DNA of 64,000 nt from Malaya genurostris (lineage: Eukaryota; Arthropoda; Insecta; Diptera; Culicidae). Made by a program: the position numbers and the translations under genes. The DNA lies in contig NC_080571.1 of the NCBI RefSeq assembly GCF_030247185.1, positions 1,356,001 to 1,420,000 on the forward strand, read 5' to 3'. The notes below the pieces were generated by a model that saw only the letters and a program-made list of their open reading frames with translations, did no database searches and was not told the origin of the DNA. This document shows, one piece after another, positions 10,151-21,166 of this stretch (positions within the stretch are counted from its first letter, which is position 1; each line of letters opens with the position of its first letter).

Positions 10151-12430
10151 GCATCTCGAATGGGGAAAAAATCAGTAAAACTCCTACAAAAATCATTGCC
10201 TCTCATGAAAGAGGAACAGCGCTTTAAAACCCACCGAAACCCACAGCATATAATCCTTTTTCACGGCACAACAGAATGCAAGTCAATTCAATAATAATTT
10301 CGATTGTTTGAAGAGGTTCGGTTTAAATGATCGCGTCCATTCTATGCGAACTGCAAAGAGTATATATATATATACGAAATAGTCGTCTTATGTAGTGGAA
10401 GCGGCTTGATAAAGATGGAAAGTCATGCATTGTTCATTATTTATTAAAATTCCGACAACCAATTATCTCAAATATATAGTTTTATCTCTTCGATACGATA
10501 CAACCTGATCACCGCATTCCTATATAAAATTCAAAGAGTAGTCCTACGTCAAAACGTGCGATATCAGTTCAGCGAACAGTTGTACAGATATCTACGCACT
10601 TGCATATTTGATTAATAGTCAATTTTCGGGAATGGTAATCCCTTTCAGGGAACTTTTTAGAAAGTCTAATTTTTGTTTTTCAAGAGGTTTGCAGACTTGC
10701 TCTCTGAAAATAAGATCTTTTATTTCGTATTGAACATGTAGGATTTCGATAAAATGCGACATGTGATGATTTTATTGTTAAAAAAAAAGATAATGCCACC
10801 GAAAATTCATCGAATTTCTATAGAGACCTATGACGTTATTTCTCTAAATGTCAAAACTTGTGAACGCTGCACAGTGGTTTGAATCGACAAAAATGTGAAC
10901 TTGATTTCGTGATTTGATAACAATAAAAAATGTGCAAAGCCTACTACGATAAAAGTTCATTTCAACAACTTTTTCCCCTAAGAGATAGAAAAACGATGTC
11001 TTCTACAAAGTTTTAGAACTTCTAACGAAAAAAAAAACTTTGCCGAAGAAACTAAAGGTCTAACGCTTATAATTTCGGATATATTAAGCATTTTCGTTGG
11101 AAACCAATTAAAATCAATTTTTTGTACATAACTTTTTTCGCAATTATTTTCAGCGTCTACTATGTTCTAGACAATTACTAAAAACGTAAAGTTACACATT
11201 TTTGTTTTAGACTGTGCACGGTTTGGCCTTTTCCCTAAAAAGTTGTTTAACATTTAAACGTTTATATACACTAACTTTAACTACTAATAGGAAGCAGGGT
11301 CGCAGACCAAAAGGCACATACATGTACTTTTTGGAAAGCTTAAATCAAGTGATATAAAGATACGAAGTGCGTAACGTGGCCCTTTTAAATTGTGTAAATA
11401 AGACAACAGAATATAGAGTACTGTTTTGTCAATTTTCTTAGGAAAAACGTACATTAATAAAATTGTTTATCTTCATATCACGCGTTATTTTAAATATCGA
11501 CCGATAAGTTACCTTTAGGCAAAAACTTTTGCAAGAAATTACAGTCCAGGTATAAGAAATAGAGCATTCGTTTTAACACCAGACGAAAGAGAAGACTTTT
11601 CACTATAGCTTACTATTATGACTTACTCTCAGCGAGTACCGAGTTTTTCGGAACTCCTCTTCAAAGTGAATGTTGATAGGTGTCTTATTGACCGTTATCA
11701 CAAAAAATCGTGAGACATTGCTGACTTCAGTAGAAAATGTAATAGAATTGCAGTAAGGCAACAGATTAGTAGCAAATTCCCTAAAACCAAACAAACTTTT
11801 TTTTGTTAATTATTGTTCTTTATTCTTAGTCTGTGCACATTTTTATACTCAAGTTCTGACATTTCTCTTTCAAAAAATGTCTAGGCTCATAATTTAGATC
11901 ATTCGATTTGATACTTTACCGTACACGCCTGTATGTAAAGTTAAACCACTCACTCATTTTATTGTAATATTAACGACCAAATGCTCCAGCATTTGTATTA
12001 TCAAATCTTTCGTGTTCTTAAAAATAATATGCAGTGCCGCTCTGCCTAACACCAACAGCGCATATTTGGAGCAGGAAATTTAATATAAAGTTACTTCCCT
12101 GTGCTTCATTTTTCAATATACTTTAAAAGTAAAACTTATCGTTAATATCAATAAACGGTCATATTCATTGAAATTAATGTATTCCAATTTACTTTAACAT
12201 CGAGGATGGTTTTGAATCAAATTTTTGATTCAACTGATGTCCATTTCATAGTACTATTTATCTAGAAATCGTGAGAATTTCATTATTTTTTTCAGTGTAT
12301 GGCTTAATTCATAAGAATGTATTTCGTAGAATGACATGATTTTACAAAAAGGCTTCAGCCTTTCAAGCAGGCTACACTTACACATTTCAACACTCAAAAA
12401 TTGATCTCAGAAGACTTAAATTTCAACGAT
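10151..12430. other. No recognisable gene
   Basis: AT-rich non-coding sequence. The ORFs are short and have no motifs. I see no tRNA, no clear TIR pair and no LINE remnant. Confidence 0.45.
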
Positions 12431-12617
12431 GTTTTTAGGCGTACTGGTAATTCATTTTTCATCTTTTGTGCTAGTGCCGGTGATATTTAGACTGATTGTT
12501 GCAGTTTAATACACTTAATACATTTTCAAACTAACGCAATGAAAGGGAGATATTTGCTAGGCCTACTTGTTCATGCTGTGAACCAAACATTGGCGGTTCG
12601 TTTGTATGGGACTAAGA

Positions 12618-13045
12618 TAGAGGTGGGCAATTCGCTCCTGAGCTGTTCCAGTGAATCGAATCATTGAAGTGAGCTGACAGCTCACAGGTCTTTTCAAAAG
12701 AACCGCAGCTCACCAGCTCACTCATTTGCTACCCAGTTCACTGCATTATGACGAAGGGAACACGCTACGAGCTGATCGGATCTTCGGCTCTTTGAAACAT
12801 TCAATTTAGTCGACATCAATTAAAGATAAATTAATTCGCATTGCATTCATTGCATCATTGCAAATTAATGATTCAATTTCGATCATGCATATGAAAGAAA
12901 ACCGGTGCATAAGAAAAGCGGCGCACAAAATGAACCTTAAGTTCAAACTAAAAGAGCTGATGAGCTGATACATCGAATCGATTCACTATGGTGAGCTGAT
13001 CGGTTCGGAGCTGTTCACCAAAATGAGCTGTTTTGCACGCCTCTA
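12618..13045. mobile_element. hAT-type MITE, 428 bp, with 8-bp target duplication
   Basis: The left end TAGAGGTGGGCAATTCGCTC and the right end, read in reverse, TAGAGGCGTGCAAAACAGCTC-like form imperfect TIRs. The exact duplication GACTAAGA flanks it (12610-12617 and 13046-13053). An 8-bp duplication with these ends is diagnostic of the hAT superfamily. The interior is rich in GAGCTG/CAGCTC words, probably subterminal sites, and has no transposase. Confidence 0.85.
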
Positions 13046-13048
13046 GAC

Positions 13049-13331
13049 TAAGAGCAAATTCAGCAACTAGAAGTTCTATATGGAAGATTTATAATAGAAC
13101 AGAAACTGGAGCAAACGTATCCTCAGCAAGCCGTTCTAGTTTTATTTATTCGACCAGTTCTTCTGTCAAATTTAAAACTGGTCTACGATACCGTTCTATT
13201 TTTTGTATATTTGAAACACGAGTAAAACACTGCTGGGGCTGCCAGTTTTTCTTGTTATAAAATCCAGATTTAAATTTTGTAACTGGCATAAATTATGCAT
13301 CTAGAACTAAAACACTAATGAATATGCCCTA
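13049..13331 (+). mobile_element. Single-arm copy of the foldback element found whole at 30756-31333
   Basis: The sequence runs from AAGAGCAAATTCAGCAACT to CATCTAGAAC and AATATGCCC and matches the right arm of the 30756-31333 palindrome over its full 283 bp. TA occurs at both borders (13049-13050 and 13330-13331). The left border is interrupted by the duplicated target of the hAT MITE. A unit made of only one arm suggests that the palindrome arose by inverted joining of two such units, or that one arm was lost here. Confidence 0.7.
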
Positions 13332-13375
13332 AGGGGTATTATTATTTGTATTTGGTTTAACTGCTAATTAAAAAG

Positions 13376-14145
13376 AAAATGAATGTTAAAAATGTATCAC
13401 AAGCTGATAGTTCTAGCTTTCAAGACTAATTCCAACATTTCTGTAAGCCGATGATGAGCCGAAAGACTTTTCAACTTTCATTATGGATGACGAAGACGTA
13501 CGTGAAAGCAGACTTCCGGCAGCTTCTGGGACTTCTGGTTTTTATGCTTTTATGCTAACTCATTTGTGATAGCCGGAACGAAGCAACGTAAAGCAATGAC
13601 TTCAAAAGTGAAAGTAGACTACTTCTAAGGTCACTCAATAGTCCTACACGTTTTAACCGGATTAAGCCTCGTGCTTAATTACTCAATAGATGTTTTGCAG
13701 GAAGGACTTCAATCCACCGAGCGCACTGGAACTACGGACAATTGAGAAGTACTGGACCATCAAAACGGGGGCACTTCGATAACATCTTAAATTAGTAAAA
13801 TCGAAGGATGATATGAAGAAAATTGGATTACCACGCAAAACATTTTGGTCCAAACGTTGTACAAGAAAAAGTCAAGTTTCAAGTAAAAGGGCTTTGGCTA
13901 TGGTATTGAAATGAAATAAAATTAACATGGGACAAATTAATACATATCTTCGATTTGAAAGTTTGGAGAGGAACGATTGACTATGTGAGTTTTGTGGAAT
14001 TACGATCATTATTGGATGAAAAAGATACATCTGAGAGCCATGGAAAAAAATCAAAAACTTGGTAAATGGATTCCACACAAAATGAACGAACGACAAAGAG
14101 AAATTGCGAAAAGCTTTGTGCAAAAAAATCTTTTACCATACGAAA
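13376..14145. other. No recognisable gene
   Basis: The only ORFs are short overlapping frames on both strands near 13.9-14.2 kb without domain signatures. Nothing here resembles GPCR exons or TE proteins. Confidence 0.4.
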
Positions 14146-14193
14146 TAAGGAGTGTATCGAAAATAAGCTATCCACATACATTTGTGTTGTATG

Positions 14194-15380
14194 CAGTGTT
14201 GCTAAGCTCATTAAAACTGCCACCTAAACATCAAACACTCTCCTGTAAGCGTGCTCCACACATATTTTTTTCGCATAAGTGTTCTACGGTATTCTTAACT
14301 GGTTAGAGACGATCAAACATTCTCCACCTCAGTCGTGCTCCTTTCGGCTCTCACTCACTCACTCGTGTACAGACAAGCATGCACACTCCTCCTGCACCCG
14401 TTACTCATCCACTCTCGCACTCTTGTCGTTGCTTACTCGCTCTTTCGCTTCCACTCGCTCTTTCGCTTCCACTCGCTCTTTCGCTCCCACTCGCTCTTTC
14501 GCTCCCGCTCGAACTCTAAGTTCTATTGACATTGCTGCGTTGAGGTTCCATTCGTTATCGTTATTATAACGACAATAATAAAAATCTAATCACAAAGCAT
14601 GTTTCATGCAACAGTTTCAACCTTATTACCGCTATTTACTTGAATTTCGTACAGAGAATTAACAGGAGTACAGGACTAGAGCGAACACAAACAATCGTTC
14701 AAACCAGCCCCTCACCGGAGGGCTGTTTCAAACACTGCGCAAAACCCTGAACTCCTGTTACTTCTACAAATCAAATTCATACTAAATAGCGTTTGATTGG
14801 GTTTAATCCAATTAGACCATGAGAGTAAAACAATCCTGGAATTTAAACGAAGTGTTTTTCTCGGTAATCAATATTCAGAATGTTCTTTTACTGAGCTATT
14901 GGGTATTGAACTTTCGACATGTGAATATTATCATCTGCTAGTGAAAATCGTATCAGTCCTTTTTATTTCTTCGAGGAGCTGTGAAATACAAAAGCAGCAT
15001 CACACTCTAGCGACTATCATGGTGCTCGCATAAGCTACGATTTGCCAAAAAAAAAACTATCATGCGCAGCACACTGCCAGTACACTGGAAGAGTGCTCAC
15101 TCTCCATGTGTGTAGATGTGGACTCGCTCCTGGAGTGATTCCTAACATAATGTGAAAGATTGTGGGCTGACTCGTAGCAGTAACCCACTCGCAGTAAGTG
15201 TTTACTCCTGCTGACTCTTACTCATTACACCCAAAAGAAAACACCACTCGTGTTCTGAATGTACCTTGTTGTGAGTCAGTCATAAGCGTACGCGAAGGAG
15301 TGCGAGTCAGACAGAATACGTCTCGCCATCGCTCGAAAATGTGCTGCGTGCACTGGGCTCTCGCTCTATTAGCAACACTG
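14194..15380. mobile_element. hAT-type MITE, 1,187 bp, inserted in the DD37E element
   Basis: The termini CAGTGTTGCTAAGCTC and (reverse) CAGTGTTGCTAATAGAGC are TIRs. The exact 8-bp duplication GTTGTATG lies at 14186-14193 and 15381-15388. Removing the insert and one duplicate restores the 5' leader seen in the 43.7-kb copy. Inside, 14433-14510 holds four 18-bp tandem units of the form CACTCGCTCTTTCGCTTC, which create false Ser/Phe/Arg-rich ORFs. No transposase is present. Confidence 0.9.
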
Positions 15381-15495
15381 GTTGTATGCATGTATTTGTG
15401 ATGGTTGTTATGCTCAGATCACAGCATGCTGTGCGTTTGGCTGTCAGCTTTCGTTTGTTGACTTGTTTGTGTGGTTGAAATTCTGCGTTTTCAAA

Positions 15496-16505
15496 ATGTC
15501 GCGTATTGAAAAGGAAGTGAAAATTAATGTTCTGGACACATGGCTAAGTGAGAAGGGTATTACTATGCGAAAATTGACGAAGCGGTTTGGAATTCATCAT
15601 GCTAATGTTAAAACCGGCACTAATAAGTTTGGGGAACACTATTCTTTAGATGAGCTACCAGGAAAAGGCACAAAACCAGGTTCTTCCAACCTGAAACTGG
15701 ACCAGAAAGTGGTATCTCTAATAATGAAGAACAAATCAATGTCAATACGTGATTTGGCAAAAAAAAACCGGAACGAGTGACGGAATGATCCAGCGTATCA
15801 AGAGGCGAAATCACCTGAAGACCTATAAGAAGCAGAAAATCTCAGAAAAAGTGTAGAAACAAACAGAAGAAGCGAGCAGCAACAAGGGCCCGGAAATTGT
15901 ATTCGCGTTCTTTGCAGTGTCCGGATGCATGCGTTTTGATGGACGATGAGACTTATGTAAAGGAGGACTAAGAAACACTTCCATTCCGCAATACTTTACC
16001 GTCGTCGTTGGGGAAGATGTGAGCGATGCGAACAGGTCGATTCAGGTGGAGAAATTCGGTCAAAAGGTACTGGTATGGCAAGCAATATGTTCCTGTGGTT
16101 TGAAGTCAACCATTGTTTACACTACCGGAACTATAAACGCAGAAATCTATCGATCTGAGTGTCTCCAGAAGAGATTGCTGCCTTTATATAAGAAGCATAG
16201 TACACCTCAACTGTTTTGGCCGGATTTAGCGTCGGCTCACTATGACAAAACCACTCTTAATTAGCTTGCAGAAAAGGGTAATTTCGTTGAGAAAAAAAAA
16301 TCGATCCACCAAGTTGCCCTCAGCTTCGACCCATCGAACGTTACTGGACAATCGTGAAGAGGGTTTTCAAGAGAACTGGCAAGGCAGCTGGGAACAGGAG
16401 TTAAAAAAATGTGGGCTCAAGCGTCCAACAAAATGCGATGCAACACTTGTCCAGAACTTGATGAAGAGCGTTCGATTCAAAGTTCGAAAATTCGTGAAGG
16501 AATAA
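15496..16505 (+). pseudogene. DD37E Tc1-like transposase, frameshifted
   Basis: The ATG at 15496 starts MSRIEKEVKINVLDTWLSEK, followed by the paired helix-turn-helix region (ITMRKLTKRFGIHHANVK, then SIRDLAKK). A frameshift in an A-run near 15759 and further stops (for example near 15851) break it. Catalytic pieces are still readable: the first Asp in VLMDDETYVK, the second in LFWPDLASAHY, and the Glu region (QLRPIE, with the following RYW altered). It ends at the stop after KFVKE. The family inserts next to TA by cut-and-paste. This copy is inactive. Confidence 0.85.
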
Positions 16506-16642
16506 CTTAAATTTCATCGGTTTTGATTATGCTCAAGTTTAACCTCGTACAATAAGGTTTAAATTTTAATTTGAATAAGATATCATTTTTTATCATAATT
16601 AGAAAGCAAAAATTGATAATAGCTTATTTTCAATACACTCCT

Positions 16643-16836
16643 TAAAGAGTTTCTTGCATCGGGTTGTAGCTGGCTACAAGCATTGATACATATTAAAAAT
16701 CCAAAAGGTAAAATATTTTGGGTAACGCCAGGACAACTATCAACATTGAGTGCAAGTTCGAATCTTTTTGTGAAAAAGAAAATGCTATTTTCGCGGTGGG
16801 ATCCGAACTCGTAGTTTACTAGGAGTTTCTTAAACC
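16643..16836. other. Short flank between the DD37E element and the octamer satellite
   Basis: Unique-looking sequence ending GGGATCCGAACTCGTAGTTT just before the satellite. That end is faintly like a tRNA-derived element tail, but no A or B box is convincing. Confidence 0.3.
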
Positions 16837-19028
16837 AAATGATCAAATGATCAAATGATCAAATGATCAAATGATCAAATGATCAAATGATCAAATGATC
16901 AAATGATCAAATGATCAAATGATCAAATGATCAAATGATCAAATGATCAAATGATCAAATGATCAAATGATCAAATGATCAAATGATCAAATGATCAAAT
17001 GATCAAATGATCAGATGATCAAATGATCAAATGATCAAATGATCAAATGATCAAATGATCAAATGATCAAATGATCAAATGATCAAATGATCAAATGATC
17101 AAATGATCAAATGATCAAATGATCAAATGATCAAATGATCAAATGATCAAATGATCAAATGATCAAATGATCAAATGATCAAATGATCAAATGATCAAAT
17201 GATCAAATGATCAAATGATCAAATGATCAAATGATCAAATGATCAAATGATCAAATGATCAAATGATCAAATGATCAAATGATCAAATGATCAAATGATC
17301 AAATGATCAAATGATCAAATGATCAAATGATCAAATGATCAAATGATCAAATGATCAAATGATCAAATGATCAAATGATCAAATGATCAAATGATCAAAT
17401 GATCAAATGATCAAATGATCAAATGATCAAATGATCAAATGATCAAATGATCAAATGATCAAATGATCAAATGATCAAATGATCAAATGATCAAATGATC
17501 AAATGATCAAATGATCAAATGATCAAATGATCAAATGATCAAATGATCAAATGATCAAATGATCAAATGATCAAATGATCAAATGATCAAATGATCAAAT
17601 GATCAAATGATCAAATGATCAAATGATCAAATGATCAAATGATCAAATGATCAAATGATCAAATGATCAAATGATCAAATGATCAAATGATCAAATGATC
17701 AAATGATCAAATGATCAAATGATCAAATGATCAAATGATCAAATGATCAAATGATCAAATGATCAAATGATCAAATGATCAAATGATCAAATGATCAAAT
17801 GATCAAATGATCAAATGATCAAATGATCAAATGATCAAATGATCAAATGATCAAATGATCAAATGATCAAATGATCAAATGATCAAATGATCAAATGATC
17901 AAATGATCAAATGATCAAATGATCAAATGATCAAATGATCAAATGATCAAATGATCAAATGATCAAATGATCAAATGATCAAATGATCAAATGATCAAAT
18001 GATCAAATGATCAAATGATCAAATGATCAAATGATCAAATGATCAAATGATCAAATGATCAAATGATCAAATGATCAAATGATCAAATGATCAAATGATC
18101 AAATGATCAAATGATCAAATGATCAAATGATCAAATGATCAAATGATCAAATGATCAAATGATCAAATGATCAAATGATCAAATGATCAAATGATCAAAT
18201 GATCAAATGATCAAATGATCAAATGATCAAATGATCAAATGATCAAATGATCAAATGATCAAATGATCAAATGATCAAATGATCAAATGATCAAATGATC
18301 AAATGATCAAATGATCAAATGATCAAATGATCAAATGATCAAATGATCAAATGATCAAATGATCAAATGATCAAATGATCAAATGATCAAATGATCAAAT
18401 GATCAAATGATCAAATGATCAAATGATCAAATGATCAAATGATCAAATGATCAAATGATCAAATGATCAAATGATCAAATGATCAAATGATCAAATGATC
18501 AAATGATCAAATGATCAAATGATCAAATGATCAAATGATCAAATGATCAAATGATCAAATGATCAAATGATCAAATGATCAAATGATCAAATGATCAAAT
18601 GATCAAATGATCAAATGATCAAATGATCAAATGATCAAATGATCAAATGATCAAATGATCAAATGATCAAATGATCAAATGATCAAATGATCAAATGATC
18701 AAATGATCAAATGATCAAATGATCAAATGATCAAATGATCAAATGATCAAATGATCAAATGATCAAATGATCAAATGATCAAATGATCAAATGATCAAAT
18801 GATCAAATGATCAAATGATCAAATGATCAAATGATCAAATGATCAAATGATCAAATGATCAAATGATCAAATGATCAAATGATCAAATGATCAAATGATC
18901 AAATGATCAAATGATCAAATGATCAAATGATCAAATGATCAAATGATCAAATGATCAAATGATCAAATGATCAAATGATCAAATGATCAAATGATCAAAT
19001 GATCAAATGATCAAATGATCAAATGATC
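16837..19028. repeat. Octanucleotide satellite (AAATGATC)274
   Basis: The unit AAATGATC repeats head to tail for 2,192 bp, exactly 274 units. The only departure I see is one A-to-G change at 17014. Every unit junction contains the palindrome TGATCA, so the array holds a GATC every 8 bp. Such uniformity implies recent expansion or active homogenisation. No frame is coding. The right side abuts a mariner relic, starting ATTTTGAAC at 19029. Confidence 0.97.
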
Positions 19029-19029
19029 A

Positions 19030-19345
19030 TTTTGAACAATTCATTAATGGCCGAAAATCGGTCTGATTGGGCTCGGATACACGGCAAAGTCATTCTGCAT
19101 CATGACAATGCTCTCCCCCATTCAATCTAAGTTGTATGTAAAACAATGTTGATGCTTGATTGGGAGCTTCTGCGGGATCCACTATATTTGCCAGAGCTGG
19201 AACCTTCCAATTATCACCACTTACCACCGATGGAAGCTGTACTATAGATTTCCTTTGAGATGGTATGCATCAATTGTCAAAAAGATCACAAAAAGCCTTC
19301 CTCTTGAAGATACGATTATTTCAAATGGAAAACGACGTTTTTAAT
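19030..19345 (+). pseudogene. 3' relic of a mariner (DD34D) transposase
   Basis: In one frame the sequence reads KVILHHDNALPHSI, a stop, then KTMLMLDWELLRDPLYLPELEPSNYHHL. This lines up with the second and third catalytic regions of mariner transposases (HDNAxPH, and WExLxHPPYSPDLAPSDYHLF). The third Asp region has decayed to ELEPSNYH. The rest of the C-terminus has stops. The 5' portion is missing, cut off exactly where the octamer satellite ends. Confidence 0.7.
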
Positions 19346-19987
19346 TTGTGCACATGGTGTATATTATATCTTTCTAGATTCATGCATTTAAATATTTAGT
19401 TTAGAAAAAATATCCTGTGAGAACACAACCGTTAGTTACTACAGATTGTTTGGGCAGAAAATTAAAAAAAACTGAGCAACATTTCCAAATCATCAAAGCC
19501 CAATGATTTTGTGACCCTCAGAACCAAAATCAATGAGGAAATGCATCACATTTCATGTTAGTTTAGTTCCGCGATTCATGCGGCAAACTTTCGCTGGCTA
19601 CATTTTTGTTCACTGAATTCAATTCAGTTAGAAGTTTTTGTCATTTCAAATATTTCTGTTGCGAACAGTTCACGGTTGGACCCAGCTGTTATAATCAGTT
19701 CTTATGAATAATACTTTTTCTTTTAATGTCGACATGGATTCGAGTTTCAAACTTACTCCAATTCTCATGCGCCAGACTCCCGGCTGTTTGCAATTCCAAT
19801 TTCGTAGAAAAATATGTGAGAGATTGAAAAAAAAAGAATGAAACACGGCTTCGTGATATTATTTTATGTGTTTTTTTTCCTTTCGAAACATTTCACGTGG
19901 TTCTAAGTCCCAGCCTTCGTCGAGCCACTGAACGCCACTAACCGCCCACCTAATAATTGAATTCCACCCTCTTCATCCCGTTCGCAG
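19346..19987 (+). other. End of the upstream intron of the receptor gene
   Basis: Non-coding. The last bases form a splice acceptor (CATCCCGTTCGCAG) directly before the first receptor exon at 19988. No upstream receptor exon (TM1-TM4) is visible anywhere in 1-19987. Confidence 0.55.
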
Positions 19988-20189
19988 AGCATAATCTTCC
20001 GAGTTCAGCAGCACCCGCAGGTGCCAGGCTTCACGCAGTGCGTAACGTTCGGATTCTTTCACACCCCTGGCATGGAAACGGCCTACAACCTGTTCTGCGT
20101 GATAGCGATGTACTTCATGCCGCTGATGATTATCAGCGCCGCCTACACGGTTATTCTTTGCGAGATTTCGAATCGTTCACGGGAAAAAG
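19988..20189 (+). CDS. ACPR: AKH/corazonin-related peptide receptor (ACPR/AKHR-like GPCR), exon with ECL2 and TM5
   Basis: The acceptor TTCGCAG and donor GTGAGT bound 202 nt open in one frame (SIIFRVQQHPQVPGFTQCVT onward). The exon ends in phase 1. It encodes the end of TM4/ECL2, including QCVTFGFF whose Cys normally forms the disulfide to TM3, then TM5 (AYNLFCVIAMYFMPLMIISA and on) and the start of intracellular loop 3 (EISNRSREK). These features are typical of insect GnRH-superfamily receptors (AKHR, ACPR, corazonin receptor). I favour ACPR because FRVQQHP and the later SCMNPLVYGSYAM fit my memory of that branch better than AKHR; this is inference. The product is a plasma-membrane, G-protein-coupled neuropeptide receptor. 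Upstream exons lie outside the window. Confidence 0.85.
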
Positions 20190-20675
20190 GTGAGTGTCCC
20201 GGGTGTGATGGCAGCGGAACGAAATTGATATGGCCAATAGAGGAATGCATGGATATAAAACAGATTTGTATATTCTTCCGTTTTTTTTTAAATCATCGGT
20301 GAAACGGATAACAGATCAATCAATATCGGTAATTCGGGGAAAAAATTAAACTTGTATTTTCCAGCAATTGGAATTCTATCAACTGATTCAATTGATAAAC
20401 AGCATGATGGTTATGATTCAATAAATCAATTATTCGTTTGTTACGAAGCCGTCATTTCCACAGTGCTATAGGCTTTCAACCAGAGGTATTTTTTTCTCCG
20501 GTTGATCTTTTAATCTCGTACGAAGAGTATTTAATGGTTGTTGAAAACAAGGCTCCCAAAACTTAGATATATAATCTCGCAATTTACGCAGTATTTTATG
20601 GTGCAGTTTTACAGAAACTAATTAAATCGTTATTGTTTTTACTAAACAATATTTTTTACGATACGACTATTGCAA

Positions 20676-20795
<120 letters not shown>

Positions 20796-21095
20796 CGTAA
20801 CAATCTGCTTCTGGTAGGAAAGGGCAGACAATCAATACTACCTTCATAGGGGTCTGTCGCTGACGATGTCCAGCCAGCGACTGGCACCATTAAAGAAGGT
20901 GACAAGCGATTATAAATACACTCTCCTACTCATTGCTTGATCGGAGAAATAGGTATAAAGCGAGAAGACTAGTGTTTGATGGACAGAGAAGATGTTTGGA
21001 TATAAGGTATCGGTCGGGTGACGGCCAGGATGTAGACCATGTTCGATGTACGCGCTATTGTGTCTGTTTGGCGTTTTAGAGTGACTAAAACAAGA

Positions 21096-21166
21096 TTCAG
21101 AGTGGCGAAATGGTAGCGCGTATGCACGGAATGCATAAGAACGCAGGTTCGAGTCCTGTCTCTGAA
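21096..21166 (+). tRNA. tRNA-like Pol III gene with cloverleaf, anticodon position GGA
   Basis: The acceptor arms TTCAGAG and CTCTGAA pair perfectly over 7 bp. The D arm (GCG/CGC core) overlaps an A box (TGGCGAAATGGTAGCGCG). The anticodon stem TATGC/GCATA is perfect, and the T arm holds a canonical B box GGTTCGAGTCC. A TTTTT terminator lies 7-11 bases after the acceptor end. The loop reads ACGGAAT, so position 33 is C rather than the near-universal T, and the anticodon would be GGA (Ser). Seryl tRNAs, however, need a long variable arm, and this one has only 5 nt. The D arm resembles tRNA-Trp. I take it as a tRNA-derived gene or pseudogene rather than a standard tRNA-Ser. Confidence 0.6.

Larger units (their letters stand above)
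12440..13375 (+). repeat. Old dispersed repeat, interrupted by two younger insertions
   Basis: The outer parts (12440-12617 and 13332-13375) match, in inverted orientation, the copy at about 28350-28632. Shared words include GGTGATATTTAGACTGATTG, GTGAACCAAACATT and GGGGTATTATTATTTGTATT. The two parts are separated here by a foldback arm (13049-13331) and a hAT MITE (12618-13045). The 28-kb copy is continuous across the same point, so it acts as the empty site. Confidence 0.7.
14148..16642 (+). mobile_element. DD37E Tc1-like element (ITmD37E type), split by a hAT MITE
   Basis: The left TIR starts AGGAGTGTATCGAAAATAAG and the right end reads CTTATTTTCAATACACTCCT. TA flanks both ends (14146-14147, 16643-16644). 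Without the inserted MITE (14194-15380) and its duplicated target the element is 1,300 bp, typical of the group. It carries the pseudogene at 15496-16505. Related copies are at 43695-44917 and 52447-53614. Confidence 0.85.

Noticed and set aside
14279..14569. Ser/Phe/Arg-rich plus-strand ORFs with apparent peptide repeats
   Set aside because: They read through four 18-bp tandem units inside a non-autonomous hAT MITE. No start context, domain or splice signal supports them.
16837..19028. CRISPR-like or centromeric array
   Set aside because: Units are contiguous 8-mers with no spacers, so it is not a CRISPR array. Nothing else in the window suggests a centromere.
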